64,000 bases of DNA. Source: Yersinia frederiksenii ATCC 33641. Lineage in GTDB: Bacteria > Pseudomonadota > Gammaproteobacteria > Enterobacterales > Enterobacteriaceae. How positions within the stretch are numbered: position 1 is the stretch's first letter; every line of letters begins with the position of its first letter. Of the stretch, positions 40,549 through 48,530 are shown in pieces. Where the stretch lies: contig NZ_KN150731.1 in assembly GCF_000754805.1 (NCBI RefSeq), positions 1,568,492 to 1,632,491 on the forward strand, in the 5' to 3' direction. The notes beneath the pieces are model-generated. The model did not search any database. It saw only the letters and a list, made by a program, of their open reading frames with translations, and was not told the origin of the DNA. The position numbers and the translations under genes were made by a program.

Positions 40549-40935
40549 TTAGGCTAATTTCTGATGGATAGCATGCAAGGGTAAGGCGATATTAAGGTCA
40601 ATATTGGTATTTTGTCTGAAATCATACGGGGTTATGCCGTAACGTTTTCTGAACATATAAGTAAAGTGGGACTGTGAGCCAAAGCCAAAGTCCAAAGCAA
40701 TGTCAAAAATAGTGCTATCACTGCACCTGAGTTGATAAACAGCACCTGCTAAGCGCCTTTCTCGAATGTACTTACCTAGCGATACACCGGTCACTTCTTT
40801 GAATATTTTTTGCATATGCCAAAGCGAATAGCCAGAGTACACGGCTAACTCTTCGAGATAGATGACTCGGCCCAGATGGGTTTCGACCCATTTACTGAGG
40901 GCGCAGACTAACGCGAGATGATTTTCTTGTGACAT
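40549..40935 (-). CDS. MarA/SoxS/RamA-type AraC activator
   Basis: A 128-residue protein that is almost only the double helix-turn-helix DNA-binding domain: EELAVYSGYSLWHMQKIFKE, then GKYIRERRLAGAVYQLR, and FDIALDFGFGSQSHFTYMFR. Such stand-alone activators drive multidrug, oxidative or envelope stress regulons and are usually controlled by their own synthesis. A short C-terminal extension distinguishes it from SoxS. No adjacent repressor gene of the MarR, SoxR or RamR type was found. Confidence 0.87.
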   Translation of the reverse strand: MSQENHLALVCALSKWVETHLGRVIYLEELAVYSGYSLWHMQKIFKEVTGVSLGKYIRERRLAGAVYQLRCSDSTIFDIALDFGFGSQSHFTYMFRKRYGITPYDFRQNTNIDLNIALPLHAIHQKLA

Positions 40936-41173
40936 TATTTAGTCTGTTTTTTCTAGTTAGGAGTAGTGCAGTATACACAAGTTGAATCTAACAACACAAA
41001 ACACCACATTGGCTTCGATCGTGTAACCGGGACTCTAAAGACTTTTCAGTGAATGCTTGCAAAAGAGCTTTCTGATGCCATAGTAAAAGGGTGGTGCTAT
41101 CTGAATGGGAAATATCTCAAGGGTAAAGGGTTGAGTTTGGAAAAATAGAAATTAAAAATGATGAGGTGATCGC

Positions 41174-41287
41174 ATGTTGATAACAGTGATTATGACTCTG
41201 ATAGCGGTTGTCGGTGTAACCGTCTTTCTAAAGATGCCAGTAATGGTTCTACATAAAGGTAAAGGCGCAGGAGGTGATGAACTGTGA
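41174..41287 (+). CDS. Small membrane protein, 37 residues
   Basis: ATG preceded by GAGGTG; one helix (ITVIMTLIAVVGVTVFL) then a polar tail with KGKGAGGDEL at the end. A terminator hairpin with a seven-T run follows at 41334-41370. The initiation site is good, but there is no other support; family unknown. Confidence 0.5.
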   Translation: MLITVIMTLIAVVGVTVFLKMPVMVLHKGKGAGGDEL

Positions 41288-41333
41288 GGTTAGGAATATT
41301 GTGACCGACATATATAAAATGATTTTTTCTTCT

Positions 41334-41370
41334 AACCAGGTGATTGATAGCTATCATACCTGGTTTTTTT
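41334..41370 (+). terminator. Terminator after the 37-residue ORF
   Basis: AACCAGGT and ACCTGGTT pair around an inner GATTGATAGCTATCAT segment; seven T residues follow. Confidence 0.82.
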
Positions 41371-41586
41371 ATGCCTGATTTTTACGCTACCTTGCTCGGT
41401 TTTTGCAGCAATAAACTTTTTTACCAACTGAAGCCATGCATTCAATGACCTTCCCTAGCTGGCTAATTAACTTGAGATAATTTCAGAAAGGTTTGGCAAT
41501 AAAGGTGAGGGGATGACACTGTGGGCTAAAGAAATACTTCAGTGAGCGTGATATCCTTACTTGATATTATTGTTAAGGAATTATTC

Positions 41587-41829
41587 ATGTCTGAGATGTT
41601 CACTAATGACCAAGAGCTGGTTTCTGATCTGGTTGCCTGCCAATTAGTTATCAAACAAATTCTGGATGTGATCGATATCATTGCACCTACAGAAGTGCGG
41701 GATAAGATGTCACATCAGCTTAAAGCCATCGATTTTTCTACCCATCCAGCTGGCGCAGATCCGGTGACGAAACGAGCTATTGAGAAAGCCATTGCGCTAA
41801 TTGATATGAAGTTTACGCAAAAGTCATGA
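41587..41829 (+). CDS. DUF2594 family protein (YecF-like)
   Basis: An 80-residue helical cytoplasmic protein. [20 protein letters not shown] and the later [12 protein letters not shown] resemble enterobacterial YecF (DUF2594) in layout. The ATG at 41587, with AAGGA eight bases upstream, is preferred over a GTG 45 bases earlier. Function of the family is unknown. A stem-loop (41839-41868) follows. Confidence 0.7.
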   Translation: MSEMFTNDQELVSDLVACQLVIKQILDVIDIIAPTEVRDKMSHQLKAIDFSTHPAGADPVTKRAIEKAIALIDMKFTQKS

Positions 41830-41838
41830 ATTATCGAA

Positions 41839-41868
41839 CGGAACAGTTGAAACAAGCCAACTGTTCCG
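41839..41868 (+). terminator. Hairpin after the YecF-like gene
   Basis: CGGAACAGTTG pairs with CAACTGTTCCG as an 11-pair stem. There is no T run, so termination strength is uncertain. Confidence 0.6.
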
Positions 41869-41931
41869 GTGCATAGCCTTACCAAGAAACCTGTAGGATA
41901 AGTGGTGGGTTAATAACTAACTCGCCACTTA

Positions 41932-42165
41932 TCATTCAAATATGTTATTGCCGATCTTTTTCACTAAGGGGCAATTGCTGACGCCAATAATGCCATTTTC
42001 ACCGTTGATAAATTGAGCTGTGGCAACAGTCCTGGCCGTCAGATATTGACACTGTAAACCTATGCCTGCCGCGTTCTTTTCACTGCCGATAAGTACACCA
42101 TAGCCAGAAAAGAGCAAGCCAAGGTAGATGATTGCCGCCACCAAGAAAAGTCTGAACAAACTCAT
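41932..42165 (-). CDS. yobH: YobH family small membrane or exported protein
   Basis: A 77-residue protein with an N-terminal hydrophobic helix (FLVAAIIYLGLLFSGYGVLI) and a small periplasmic-type domain (GLQCQYLTARTVATAQF, NCPLVKK) whose two cysteines match E. coli YobH. It is divergent from mgrB, the same neighbour as in E. coli. Function unknown. Confidence 0.88.
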   Translation of the reverse strand: MSLFRLFLVAAIIYLGLLFSGYGVLIGSEKNAAGIGLQCQYLTARTVATAQFINGENGIIGVSNCPLVKKIGNNIFE

Positions 42166-42336
42166 ATGGTCACTCCCTGTAATTAGTTTTACTTATTTTG
42201 TGGTGAGTAGATTTAGTAGTTTAACTTGTTATGATGAGTCAGTTAATAGTAAAAATCCTAAATCATTTTGATTTATAGAATAAACTATTAGTAAAATGCT
42301 CTTCCAAGAAGATAACAAATATTAGTAATTACATCT

Positions 42337-42371
42337 TGGCTATAACTGGTTGATGTTTAATACAGTATAAT
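42337..42371 (+). promoter_or_regulatory. Probable PhoP-dependent promoter of mgrB
   Basis: TGGCTA-TAACT-GGTTGA (42337-42353) has nine of twelve matches to the PhoP direct repeat with 5-base spacing. A perfect -10 TATAAT (42366-42371) lies exactly 12 bases downstream, the spacing seen at the barrel-gene promoter. The start point would be near 42378. Confidence 0.7.
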
Positions 42372-42400
42372 TTAAAAAAATGTTAAGTAAGGTGCTCGAT

Positions 42401-42544
42401 TTGAACATAAAGAAACTTGTTGCAACGGTGGGGATCATTGCCGTTTGTTGCTTGTTTTATCTATTAGCCCTTGATAGCTACTGTGATCAAGGGGGGACTT
42501 TCTCTACCGGTATTTGTACTATTACTTCGATTATTCCTTGGTAA
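42401..42544 (+). CDS. mgrB: MgrB, small membrane inhibitor of PhoQ
   Basis: A 47-residue single-pass protein that binds PhoQ in the inner membrane and limits its kinase activity. N-terminal Lys, a helix (LVATVGIIAVCCLFYLLAL), then the periplasmic part SYCDQGGTFSTGICTITSII followed by PW, with the two cysteines and the CDQ, GIC and IPW groups typical of MgrB. TTG 42401 is chosen as start: it gives exactly the E. coli length, has AAGGTG upstream and fits the predicted transcription start, whereas ATG 42380 would be practically leaderless. It lies between yobH and yebO as in E. coli. Confidence 0.92.
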   Translation: MNIKKLVATVGIIAVCCLFYLLALDSYCDQGGTFSTGICTITSIIPW

Positions 42545-42699
42545 GAATAAGCACTAATTTCATTAATAATAACAGATAAAAACTATTACTATAAGTTATC
42601 GTTATTAGCTGCTAATTAACCACAGGGATTTACCGTTGTGGTGGGCAGAGTGTTAAGATAGTGTCTTCGCCACGCAGGTAACATGTAATAGGGTAGTCA

Positions 42700-42975
42700 A
42701 TGTTAGATACAACTATGGGCGCACTTGGTGCCATCCCAATCGCTTTGTCACTATTTACTGTCATTTTTTTCTTGATAGTTTGGTTCTTTTTGAGCCGTGC
42801 TAGTGTACGAGCCAATGAACAGGTCCGCTTGTTACAGGACATTGTGGAACAGCAGAAACAGCAAACAGAATTGCTCAAAGCATTACTGGAAAATGCCACA
42901 GGCGTCAGTGATGGGCAAAGTGATAGTGATATTGTTTCCCCTCTCGATTTTAAAGGTTTTATTCCTGAGAGATAG
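42700..42975 (+). CDS. yebO: YebO family membrane protein
   Basis: A 91-residue protein with one helix ([17 protein letters not shown]) followed by a coiled-coil region [20 protein letters not shown] and a polar C-terminus. The RAS-RANEQ-LL-QQK pattern matches E. coli YebO. The gene order yobH, mgrB, yebO is conserved. Function unknown. Confidence 0.88.
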   Translation: MLDTTMGALGAIPIALSLFTVIFFLIVWFFLSRASVRANEQVRLLQDIVEQQKQQTELLKALLENATGVSDGQSDSDIVSPLDFKGFIPER

Positions 42976-43159
42976 TATTCATTGCAATTCTGGCGCTGCC
43001 AATGGGCAGTGTCAGAGTGATAATAAGCCAGAACCCCTTTTCCTAAAGCCCTTCTGTATGTTTTAGATTTTTCCGTTCGCAAGCCAAAATAAACCCTACT
43101 GACTGTCATAAATTTGTCTTAATTTCGCCGTAATGTAGCCAGAACTTTTCAGGAGAACG

Positions 43160-43468
43160 GTGATTCGGATGATTAAATGGTATGAAGAAAGTGACAGTGA
43201 AGTGAACAGAAGCATTGCGCTACTGACTGGTGAAGATCCAGATAAATGGTATCCCTATGGCGGTATCAAAGGTAAAGACTATTGTAAGAACCCTTCAGAT
43301 GCATGGCCTATCATCTACGCCAATAAAATTGGTCTCTACTCGCCAGAAATTAATGATAATAATCAGTGGAATGCCAGAATTACCAATCTGCAAGGCGAAT
43401 GGCAGGCCTATAGCCAAAGCCCATTACGCGCGGCAATGATCTGCTATCTACTCAGTCAGGAAGTTTGA
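43160..43468 (+). CDS. NinX-like (DUF2591) phage-type protein
   Basis: A 102-residue soluble protein with the phage NinX/DUF2591 pattern: an opening SDSEVNRSIALL, the middle YCKNPSDAWPIIYANKIGLY and the end SPLRAAMICYLLSQE. In lambdoid phages ninX sits in the ninR region with no assigned function. Here it is alone among core genes. GTG 43160 (AGGAG four bases before) or ATG 43169 could start it. Confidence 0.75.
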   Translation: MIRMIKWYEESDSEVNRSIALLTGEDPDKWYPYGGIKGKDYCKNPSDAWPIIYANKIGLYSPEINDNNQWNARITNLQGEWQAYSQSPLRAAMICYLLSQEV

Positions 43469-43566
43469 TCGGTAACCTAATGATTTTCAGCACAATATCC
43501 CGTAAATAGACAGTGGCGGGAATGACAAACGGTAAGAAGTTATTGACGACTTTCGTGGAGCTGATG

Positions 43567-43812
43567 ATGAAACGTATCATTAAAGGGGATTCAAATTTAT
43601 CACATCTGGTTATTGCTCATGCCGCGATTGACCACCATCAAAAATCCTACGGTGATCGGCGTCAGGGCTGGCCTTCAACTTATCTTATCCGCTATAAAAA
43701 TAATCGTGTGGCGGTTGAGGTTGTCACTCGGCGTCAGTCATATGTGGCCACATTAATGATTGGCGCTCGAAATTTGAGTAAGCTATGTGGCATATCTGCG
43801 TTACATCCCTGA
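43567..43812 (+). CDS. DUF4060-like phage-type protein
   Basis: An 81-residue basic protein; AHAAIDHHQKSYGDR, VAVEVVTRRQSYVATLMIGA and RNLSKL follow the pattern of DUF4060 proteins found in enterobacterial prophages. ATG 43567 with GGAG six bases upstream is chosen rather than the upstream GTG. It follows the NinX-like gene by about 100 bases. Function unknown; the family call is by memory of the pattern. Confidence 0.6.
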   Translation: MKRIIKGDSNLSHLVIAHAAIDHHQKSYGDRRQGWPSTYLIRYKNNRVAVEVVTRRQSYVATLMIGARNLSKLCGISALHP

Positions 43813-43858
43813 GTATTATCTCTAGACTCATCAATTCAATGCCCAGCTTATATAATGT

Positions 43859-43919
43859 AAGCTGATTGATTGCTGCTCAATTGTGCGTGAACCACCTTTA
43901 TTCTTGATGCAATCAGCTT
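43859..43919 (+). other. Long-armed inverted repeat before the pheP-like gene
   Basis: AAGCTGATTG (43859-43868) and CAATCAGCTT (43910-43919) are perfect 10-base complements separated by 41 bases. They could form a leader stem; no Phe-rich leader peptide was found in the loop. Confidence 0.45.
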
Positions 43920-44002
43920 TAAGTGTTAAAAAACCGCCGCAGATTCATTTACGAAAGGCACTGTTATCACGCCAATGGGTAACAGATGCGGCAGAGGACA
44001 GG

Positions 44003-45394
44003 ATGGAACAGCAGTTGCAGGATTCAACACTAAAACGCGGTTTAAAAAATCGACATATTCAACTGATTGCGCTGGGTGGGGCGATTGGTACCGGATTGTT
44101 TCTAGGAATAGCGCAAACCATTAAGATGGCTGGCCCTTCAGTGATACTGGGTTATGCCATCGGCGGCTTTATTGCATTCCTTATTATGCGCCAACTGGGC
44201 GAAATGGTTGTTGAGGAGCCTGTTGCTGGTTCATTCAGTCACTTTGCCTATAAATATTGGGGCGATTTTGCTGGATTCTTATCTGGCTGGAATTACTGGG
44301 CCATGTTTATTTTGGTCGGAATGGCTGAATTAACCGCCGTCGGTATCTATATTCAATATTGGTGGCCAGAGATCCCGACTTGGGTTTCAGCCGCCGTATT
44401 TTTTGTGCTGATCAATGCTATCAATCTAGTCAATGTCCGAATGTATGGTGAGACCGAGTTCTGGTTCGCTATCATCAAAGTTGCAGCGATCATTGGCATG
44501 ATTGTATTTGGGGCTTATTTGCTGGCGTCGGGTAGCGGTGGCCCAAATGCCTCGGTCACTAACCTTTGGGCACAAGGGGGCTTTATGCCCCATGGCTTGA
44601 GTGGCTTGGTGATGGCAATGGCTGTCATTATGTTTTCTTTCGGCGGTCTAGAGATGGTCGGTATTACCGCTGCGGAAGCCGAAGACCCGCATCATAGTAT
44701 TCCTAAAGCAACCAACCAGGTTGTTTACCGTATCCTTATTTTCTATATCGGCTCATTGGCAGTGCTACTTTCTCTTTACCCATGGGGTAAGGTCGTGGAA
44801 GGGGGTAGCCCTTTCGTCATGATTTTCCATGCATTGGACAGTAATCTGGTTGCAACAATTCTGAATGTGGTGGTTTTGACCGCTGCACTATCTGTCTACA
44901 ACAGTGGTGTTTACTGTAATAGCCGCATGCTCTTTGGCCTGGCCTCTCAGGGCAATGCTCCTAAGGTGCTGACCAAGGTGAATAAGCGCGGAGTGCCTAT
45001 TTTGTCAATCGCACTTTCCGCGTTGGCAACCTCGGCAGGGGTAGTTATTAACTATGTCATGCCAGGCAAGGCCTTTGAATTGCTCATGGCATTAGTGGTT
45101 TCAACTCTGGTTATCAACTGGGTCATGATTTGCCTAGCTCACTTAAAATTCCGTGCCGCTAAAGTGAAAGAGGGCGTTGAACCGCGCTTCAAAGCGTTAT
45201 GGTACCCTTATGGAAATTATCTGTGTCTGGTCTTTCTGATGCTGATTTTGGTCATCATGTATCTGACTGACGGAATTCAAATCTCTGTACTGATGATGCC
45301 TGCATGGGTCGCACTATTATGGTGCGGCTTTAGGCTTACTCGTCGTAAATATAAGAATAGCCAGTCAGCAGTGAAGGATTCCAACGCAGTCTAA
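44003..45394 (+). CDS. pheP: Aromatic amino acid permease, PheP-like
   Basis: A 463-residue, 12-helix proton symporter of the amino acid transporter family. LKRGLKNRHIQLIALGGAIG at the start, EEPVAGSFSHFAYKYWG and MFGLASQGNAP are shared by AroP and PheP. GWNYWAMFILVGMAELTAVG, NLVNVRMYGETEFWF and FHALDSN are nearer to PheP. The ATG at 44003 with an AGG site matches the family; an in-frame upstream GTG adds 40 non-conserved residues. AroP as an alternative cannot be excluded. It is followed by a strong terminator. Confidence 0.85.
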   Translation: MEQQLQDSTLKRGLKNRHIQLIALGGAIGTGLFLGIAQTIKMAGPSVILGYAIGGFIAFLIMRQLGEMVVEEPVAGSFSHFAYKYWGDFAGFLSGWNYWAMFILVGMAELTAVGIYIQYWWPEIPTWVSAAVFFVLINAINLVNVRMYGETEFWFAIIKVAAIIGMIVFGAYLLASGSGGPNASVTNLWAQGGFMPHGLSGLVMAMAVIMFSFGGLEMVGITAAEAEDPHHSIPKATNQVVYRILIFYIGSLAVLLSLYPWGKVVEGGSPFVMIFHALDSNLVATILNVVVLTAALSVYNSGVYCNSRMLFGLASQGNAPKVLTKVNKRGVPILSIALSALATSAGVVINYVMPGKAFELLMALVVSTLVINWVMICLAHLKFRAAKVKEGVEPRFKALWYPYGNYLCLVFLMLILVIMYLTDGIQISVLMMPAWVALLWCGFRLTRRKYKNSQSAVKDSNAV

Positions 45395-45416
45395 TTTGAT
45401 GACGATGTCATGGTAA

Positions 45417-45453
45417 AATAGCCGGGTGAATAGTTCAGCCGGCTATTTTTTTG
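45417..45453 (+). terminator. Terminator of the pheP-like gene
   Basis: AATAGCCGG and CCGGCTATT form the stem, followed by seven T residues. Confidence 0.88.
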
Positions 45454-45588
45454 CGTGAAGTTGCTCAAAATATTATCTATTGTTTAAATACTCAGCAATA
45501 AATAAAGTAAACAATTGAAAGGTTATAGCTATCGGCTATGTTGCAGCAATGCATACTAATTGAGATTAATTCTTAATAACAAAAATAA

Positions 45589-45614
45589 CCACTTTAATAT
45601 TATGGTTAAAGTGG
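45589..45614 (-). terminator. pagP terminator
   Basis: CCACTTTAA and TTAAAGTGG form a 9-pair stem; on the minus strand TTATTTTTG follows. It lies 17 bases after the pagP stop. Confidence 0.8.
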
Positions 45615-45630
45615 TGCGTAATAAATTTAA

Positions 45631-46245
45631 TTAGAACTGCCAGCGCATCCATGTAAACAAGACATTACCATTATTATAAGTACCGGGAATATAGGTGGTT
45701 TGTAGCGCAAACTTATTATATTCAATAGAGAGAAGCGGCAACGGCAGTGGTATTGGAATGTAATGATACTCATGACGAGCGGTAATACTGGCGGTAAAGC
45801 CGATACCAAAACGCCATCCATCCATTTCTCCCGGTATCCACATTTTTTGATAGCCATAACCTATAATGGGCTCAACTTCATTATGCGAATCCATAAACGC
45901 CATCGCATACACCGCATGCCAGTTGTTATCCTCATCATAGCGATATTTGCCATAGCCGATACCCCAGGGCCTTTCATTGTATGACTCTATCTTGTCATCA
46001 TCATAGGTCCAGCGGTTATGCCAAGTATTGAGTGGGATATACAGCTCCTGGTTGGGTGAATCCCAAGTCAGTGAGATGTTGTTCAGCAGGCGCTGCCATA
46101 GGCTGTCATTGCCTGCTGAAGGTGTCATTTTGCTCTCTATAGAGGATTGAGCTGATGGAGTTTTGTCATCGGCAAGAGCTGTTGAGGTTTGGCTTAACCA
46201 TAGACCACTGACAAATATGGCCTGAATAATATGTTTGTAATTCAT
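45631..46245 (-). CDS. pagP: PagP, lipid A palmitoyltransferase (outer membrane)
   Basis: Eight-strand outer-membrane barrel that moves palmitate from phospholipids to lipid A, giving resistance to cationic peptides. It has a signal peptide (cut near ALADDKT), the amphipathic helix region, the catalytic His in NTWHNRW and Asp-Ser in FMDSHNEVEP. The C-terminal YIPGTYNNGNVLFTWMRWQF is near-invariant in the family. The 204 residues appear intact. A longer polar linker (TPSAQSSIESKMTPSAGNDS) precedes the barrel than in E. coli. Expected to be PhoP-activated. Confidence 0.95.
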   Translation of the reverse strand: MNYKHIIQAIFVSGLWLSQTSTALADDKTPSAQSSIESKMTPSAGNDSLWQRLLNNISLTWDSPNQELYIPLNTWHNRWTYDDDKIESYNERPWGIGYGKYRYDEDNNWHAVYAMAFMDSHNEVEPIIGYGYQKMWIPGEMDGWRFGIGFTASITARHEYHYIPIPLPLPLLSIEYNKFALQTTYIPGTYNNGNVLFTWMRWQF

Positions 46246-46370
46246 GGTGTAACTCTCTGATGCTGATAAGGTGAAATAAGATTTCTTGGCATCAGATAAT
46301 CTTTGTACCTATCAAAACTAATGACGAATAGTGCGTTATTTATAATGTAGTAAGGTTATAGCGCTAAACT

Positions 46371-46387
46371 TAAACGATTCTATAACG
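46371..46387 (-). promoter_or_regulatory. Candidate PhoP box upstream of pagP
   Basis: On the minus strand CGTTAT-AGAAT-CGTTTA resembles the PhoP repeat with correct 5-base spacing but an imperfect first half. TATAAC lies 10 bases downstream. The leader to pagP would be about 100 bases. Supported mainly by the known PhoP control of pagP. Confidence 0.4.
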
Positions 46388-46574
46388 AGCAACTAATATA
46401 GAGTTTTAAACTGCGCGACAGAGTAATTAAAATTTAATCTCGGAACATCAAGAAATGTCTCAATCTGTTTTTTATAGCACAATTTGTTGGCATATTTAGC
46501 GGAATTTCACTGCATAAAACTGACTAGATCAGTATGGTTTTTAGTATATTTATATAGATTAAATAATGTGTAAT

Positions 46575-46742
46575 TGCACTTCTCTGGTGCATTTTGTTCA
46601 ATGTGACGACTTTATTGCACCCAAATGACACAATAAGGTGCTATTGGGATAATACATTTTTACTCTTCGAATATTATATTTTTATTTATTCTTTTTAATT
46701 AGAAATTTGGCCAGCTGTAGTTGACTGGTGAGGCCATTTTTT
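46575..46742 (+). ncRNA. Possible small RNA with terminator upstream of yobF-cspC
   Basis: Within the 990-base gene-free stretch 46246-47236 there are two short hairpins (TGCAC/GTGCA at 46575-46591; GCACC/GGTGC at 46617-46641). A terminator-like stem follows (TGGCC/GGCCA with inner CCAG/CTGG, 46706-46736) and then six T residues. AT-rich promoter-like DNA precedes it. No open reading frame explains the terminator. The rest of the gap (46743-47236) shows only the likely yobF-cspC leader. Confidence 0.35.
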
Positions 46743-47236
46743 CGCCTCCAATGCAGGCCGATAAATAAGATATTCATGTATTTCTAGCCTGAATTATTTT
46801 GAGCGCATAACCTGAGACTAAGTAAGGAGTTAGCAGAGTGAAGTGAAAGGGGTAAGTCATCCGGTTGGAGTAGGGAGACTGGTGAAACAGAAGTGGCGAT
46901 ATATTCAATTATTATATATTTAATGCTAATAAATTTTATACCAAGGCAGTTTTCTGTCATCAGACTGAGATGGAAACCACGGAAAAATCACGTAAGAAGT
47001 ATTATAAAAAGAGTTAGCTTAAATGTTAAAAACCAGTAAGAAAGCGGGACATGACAGTATAAAAAAATAGAGCAGAAAATACGATGACCTTCAACAAATT
47101 TTAGCATATTTACGCATTCTTAAGAGATAACCGTTTCAAATATGTGCGACAGGTTCACCCTTGATTAAAAATGGCTTGCCATCGAATACAGAGTATGTGA
47201 TAACGCATATGGGTAAAACGAGGTACAGTTCTGTAT

Positions 47237-47353
47237 ATGTGTGGCATTTTCAGTAAAGAAGTTCTGAGTAAAGACGTTAGCGTTGAATACCGCTTCTCTG
47301 CCGATCCTTATCTTAGTGCCTCAAGCAGTAACGACTCTAGTTTGTCTATGTAA
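47237..47353 (+). CDS. yobF: YobF, small stress protein upstream of cspC
   Basis: A 38-residue protein opening [20 protein letters not shown] and ending with a Ser-rich tail ([12 protein letters not shown]). The beginning is nearly identical to E. coli YobF, which ends slightly longer. It stops 42 bases before cspC, the same pairing as in E. coli, where yobF-cspC is one message. It is a small protein with unknown action, linked to stress responses. Confidence 0.9.
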   Translation: MCGIFSKEVLSKDVSVEYRFSADPYLSASSSNDSSLSM

Positions 47354-47395
47354 ACGCCCACGGGCGAGTTAAACAATCCAAAGGAAATACTCAAG

Positions 47396-47605
47396 ATGGC
47401 AAAGATCAAAGGTCAAGTTAAGTGGTTCAACGAGTCTAAAGGTTTCGGTTTCATCACTCCAGCTGACGGCAGCAAAGATGTGTTCGTTCACTTCTCTGCA
47501 ATCCAGGGTAATGGCTTCAAAACCCTGGCTGAAGGCCAGAACGTAGAGTTCGAAATCCAAGACGGTCAGAAAGGTCCGTCTGCAGTTAACGTTACTGCAA
47601 TCTAA
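47396..47605 (+). CDS. cspC: CspC, cold-shock-family RNA-binding protein
   Basis: A 69-residue OB-fold RNA chaperone: [17 protein letters not shown] carries RNP1 and DVFVHFSAI carries RNP2. The opening [10 protein letters not shown] and closing PSAVNVTAI are those of CspC rather than CspE. AAAGGA precedes the ATG. It is expressed at normal temperature in E. coli, where it stabilises stress messages. Followed by a clear terminator. Confidence 0.96.
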   Translation: MAKIKGQVKWFNESKGFGFITPADGSKDVFVHFSAIQGNGFKTLAEGQNVEFEIQDGQKGPSAVNVTAI

Positions 47606-47622
47606 TCAGCTCTTTTGCTGTT

Positions 47623-47650
47623 AAAAACCCGCCTTTGTGCGGGTTTTTTC
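47623..47650 (+). terminator. cspC terminator
   Basis: AAAAACCCGC and GCGGGTTTTTT form a short-loop stem with a T run, 18 bases after the stop. Confidence 0.92.
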
Positions 47651-47677
47651 ATTTCTGTTGCCTGACAAATCAGCAAG

Positions 47678-48403
47678 TTAAGGCAATATAACTAAGCCAG
47701 AATATTGATTGCGGCCTTTAATTCCGGGATGAGAGGGGTCTATCGATTGTTGTTGGCTAGTTCGACGAAAGCTGGTGTATTTGAACTGCGGCTTATCATT
47801 ATCCTCATCCTCGCCATGTGGAACGGTCGAACAAATGGTACAACTGCCGACACGATCAATGTGATGAATTCCGCCATCACGCAGTTGGTGTTCAGCAATA
47901 GCTGCGAGGTTGAGGTGGCAAAAACGGGGTGAAATGATATTTTTCGCCAGTGGCAGTTCGTTAACAAACCTTTCCACCAACTCTTCATTGACTTCGTAAC
48001 AGCATGAGCGGGCGGCTGGCCCTATTGCGGCAACCCAATTTGCAGGGTCATCATCGCGGGCAATCCGCTCAAGCATGTTTAAGATAATACCATCTAATAA
48101 GCCGCGCCAGCCAGCATGTACCACCGCAATGCCTTTTCCCTGTCGTTGACTGAAAATAACCGGTAGGCAATCAGCCGTCAGTACCGTCAATAGGATACCC
48201 GGCTGCGTGGTATAGAGGCCGTCGGCGTCGCCGCACTCTTGTCCTGGTGCTATGACATCAACAATCGTGGTGCCATGAACCTGTTTTTTATTGGCTTGAG
48301 AAGCCTGATAAGGCAGGAGAGCGTAGGGCAATAGGGCGGATTTATTGCCAAAGCCATGGCAGATAGTGGTGATTCGGCTGAGTTGTGGTGAAAAATCAGT
48401 CAT
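47678..48403 (-). CDS. Laccase-domain (YfiH/PgeF-type) protein
   Basis: A 241-residue enzyme of the multicopper-oxidase-like DUF152 family, whose members act as purine nucleoside phosphorylases or adenosine deaminases, or on mis-built peptidoglycan precursors. The zinc/copper ligands are visible: His in KKQVHGTT, Cys in TADCLPVIFS and His in VVHAGWRGLL. It is not in the yfiH-clpB context of E. coli, so it may be a second copy; the C-terminal segment around SIDPSHPGIKG is longer than in YfiH. It converges with cspC. Confidence 0.82.
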   Translation of the reverse strand: MTDFSPQLSRITTICHGFGNKSALLPYALLPYQASQANKKQVHGTTIVDVIAPGQECGDADGLYTTQPGILLTVLTADCLPVIFSQRQGKGIAVVHAGWRGLLDGIILNMLERIARDDDPANWVAAIGPAARSCCYEVNEELVERFVNELPLAKNIISPRFCHLNLAAIAEHQLRDGGIHHIDRVGSCTICSTVPHGEDEDNDKPQFKYTSFRRTSQQQSIDPSHPGIKGRNQYSGLVILP

Positions 48404-48530
48404 AGGACTTACCTAATGAAGAAAAGTACGCCATTCAGTGTAAGCCGTTTTTTAACTTATTGACCAGTCACCTTTTCTTTTAAATCTCGGTTAGCGAATT
48501 GTTGTAAAATAACGCATCTCTTATCACCGT

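Noticed and set aside
43883-44002. Longer N-terminus for the pheP-like permease
   Set aside because: The upstream frame lacks family resemblance; ATG 44003 has a ribosome site and the conserved start.
47369-47560. Antisense frame over cspC
   Set aside because: Shadow of a highly constrained coding sequence, with no independent signals.
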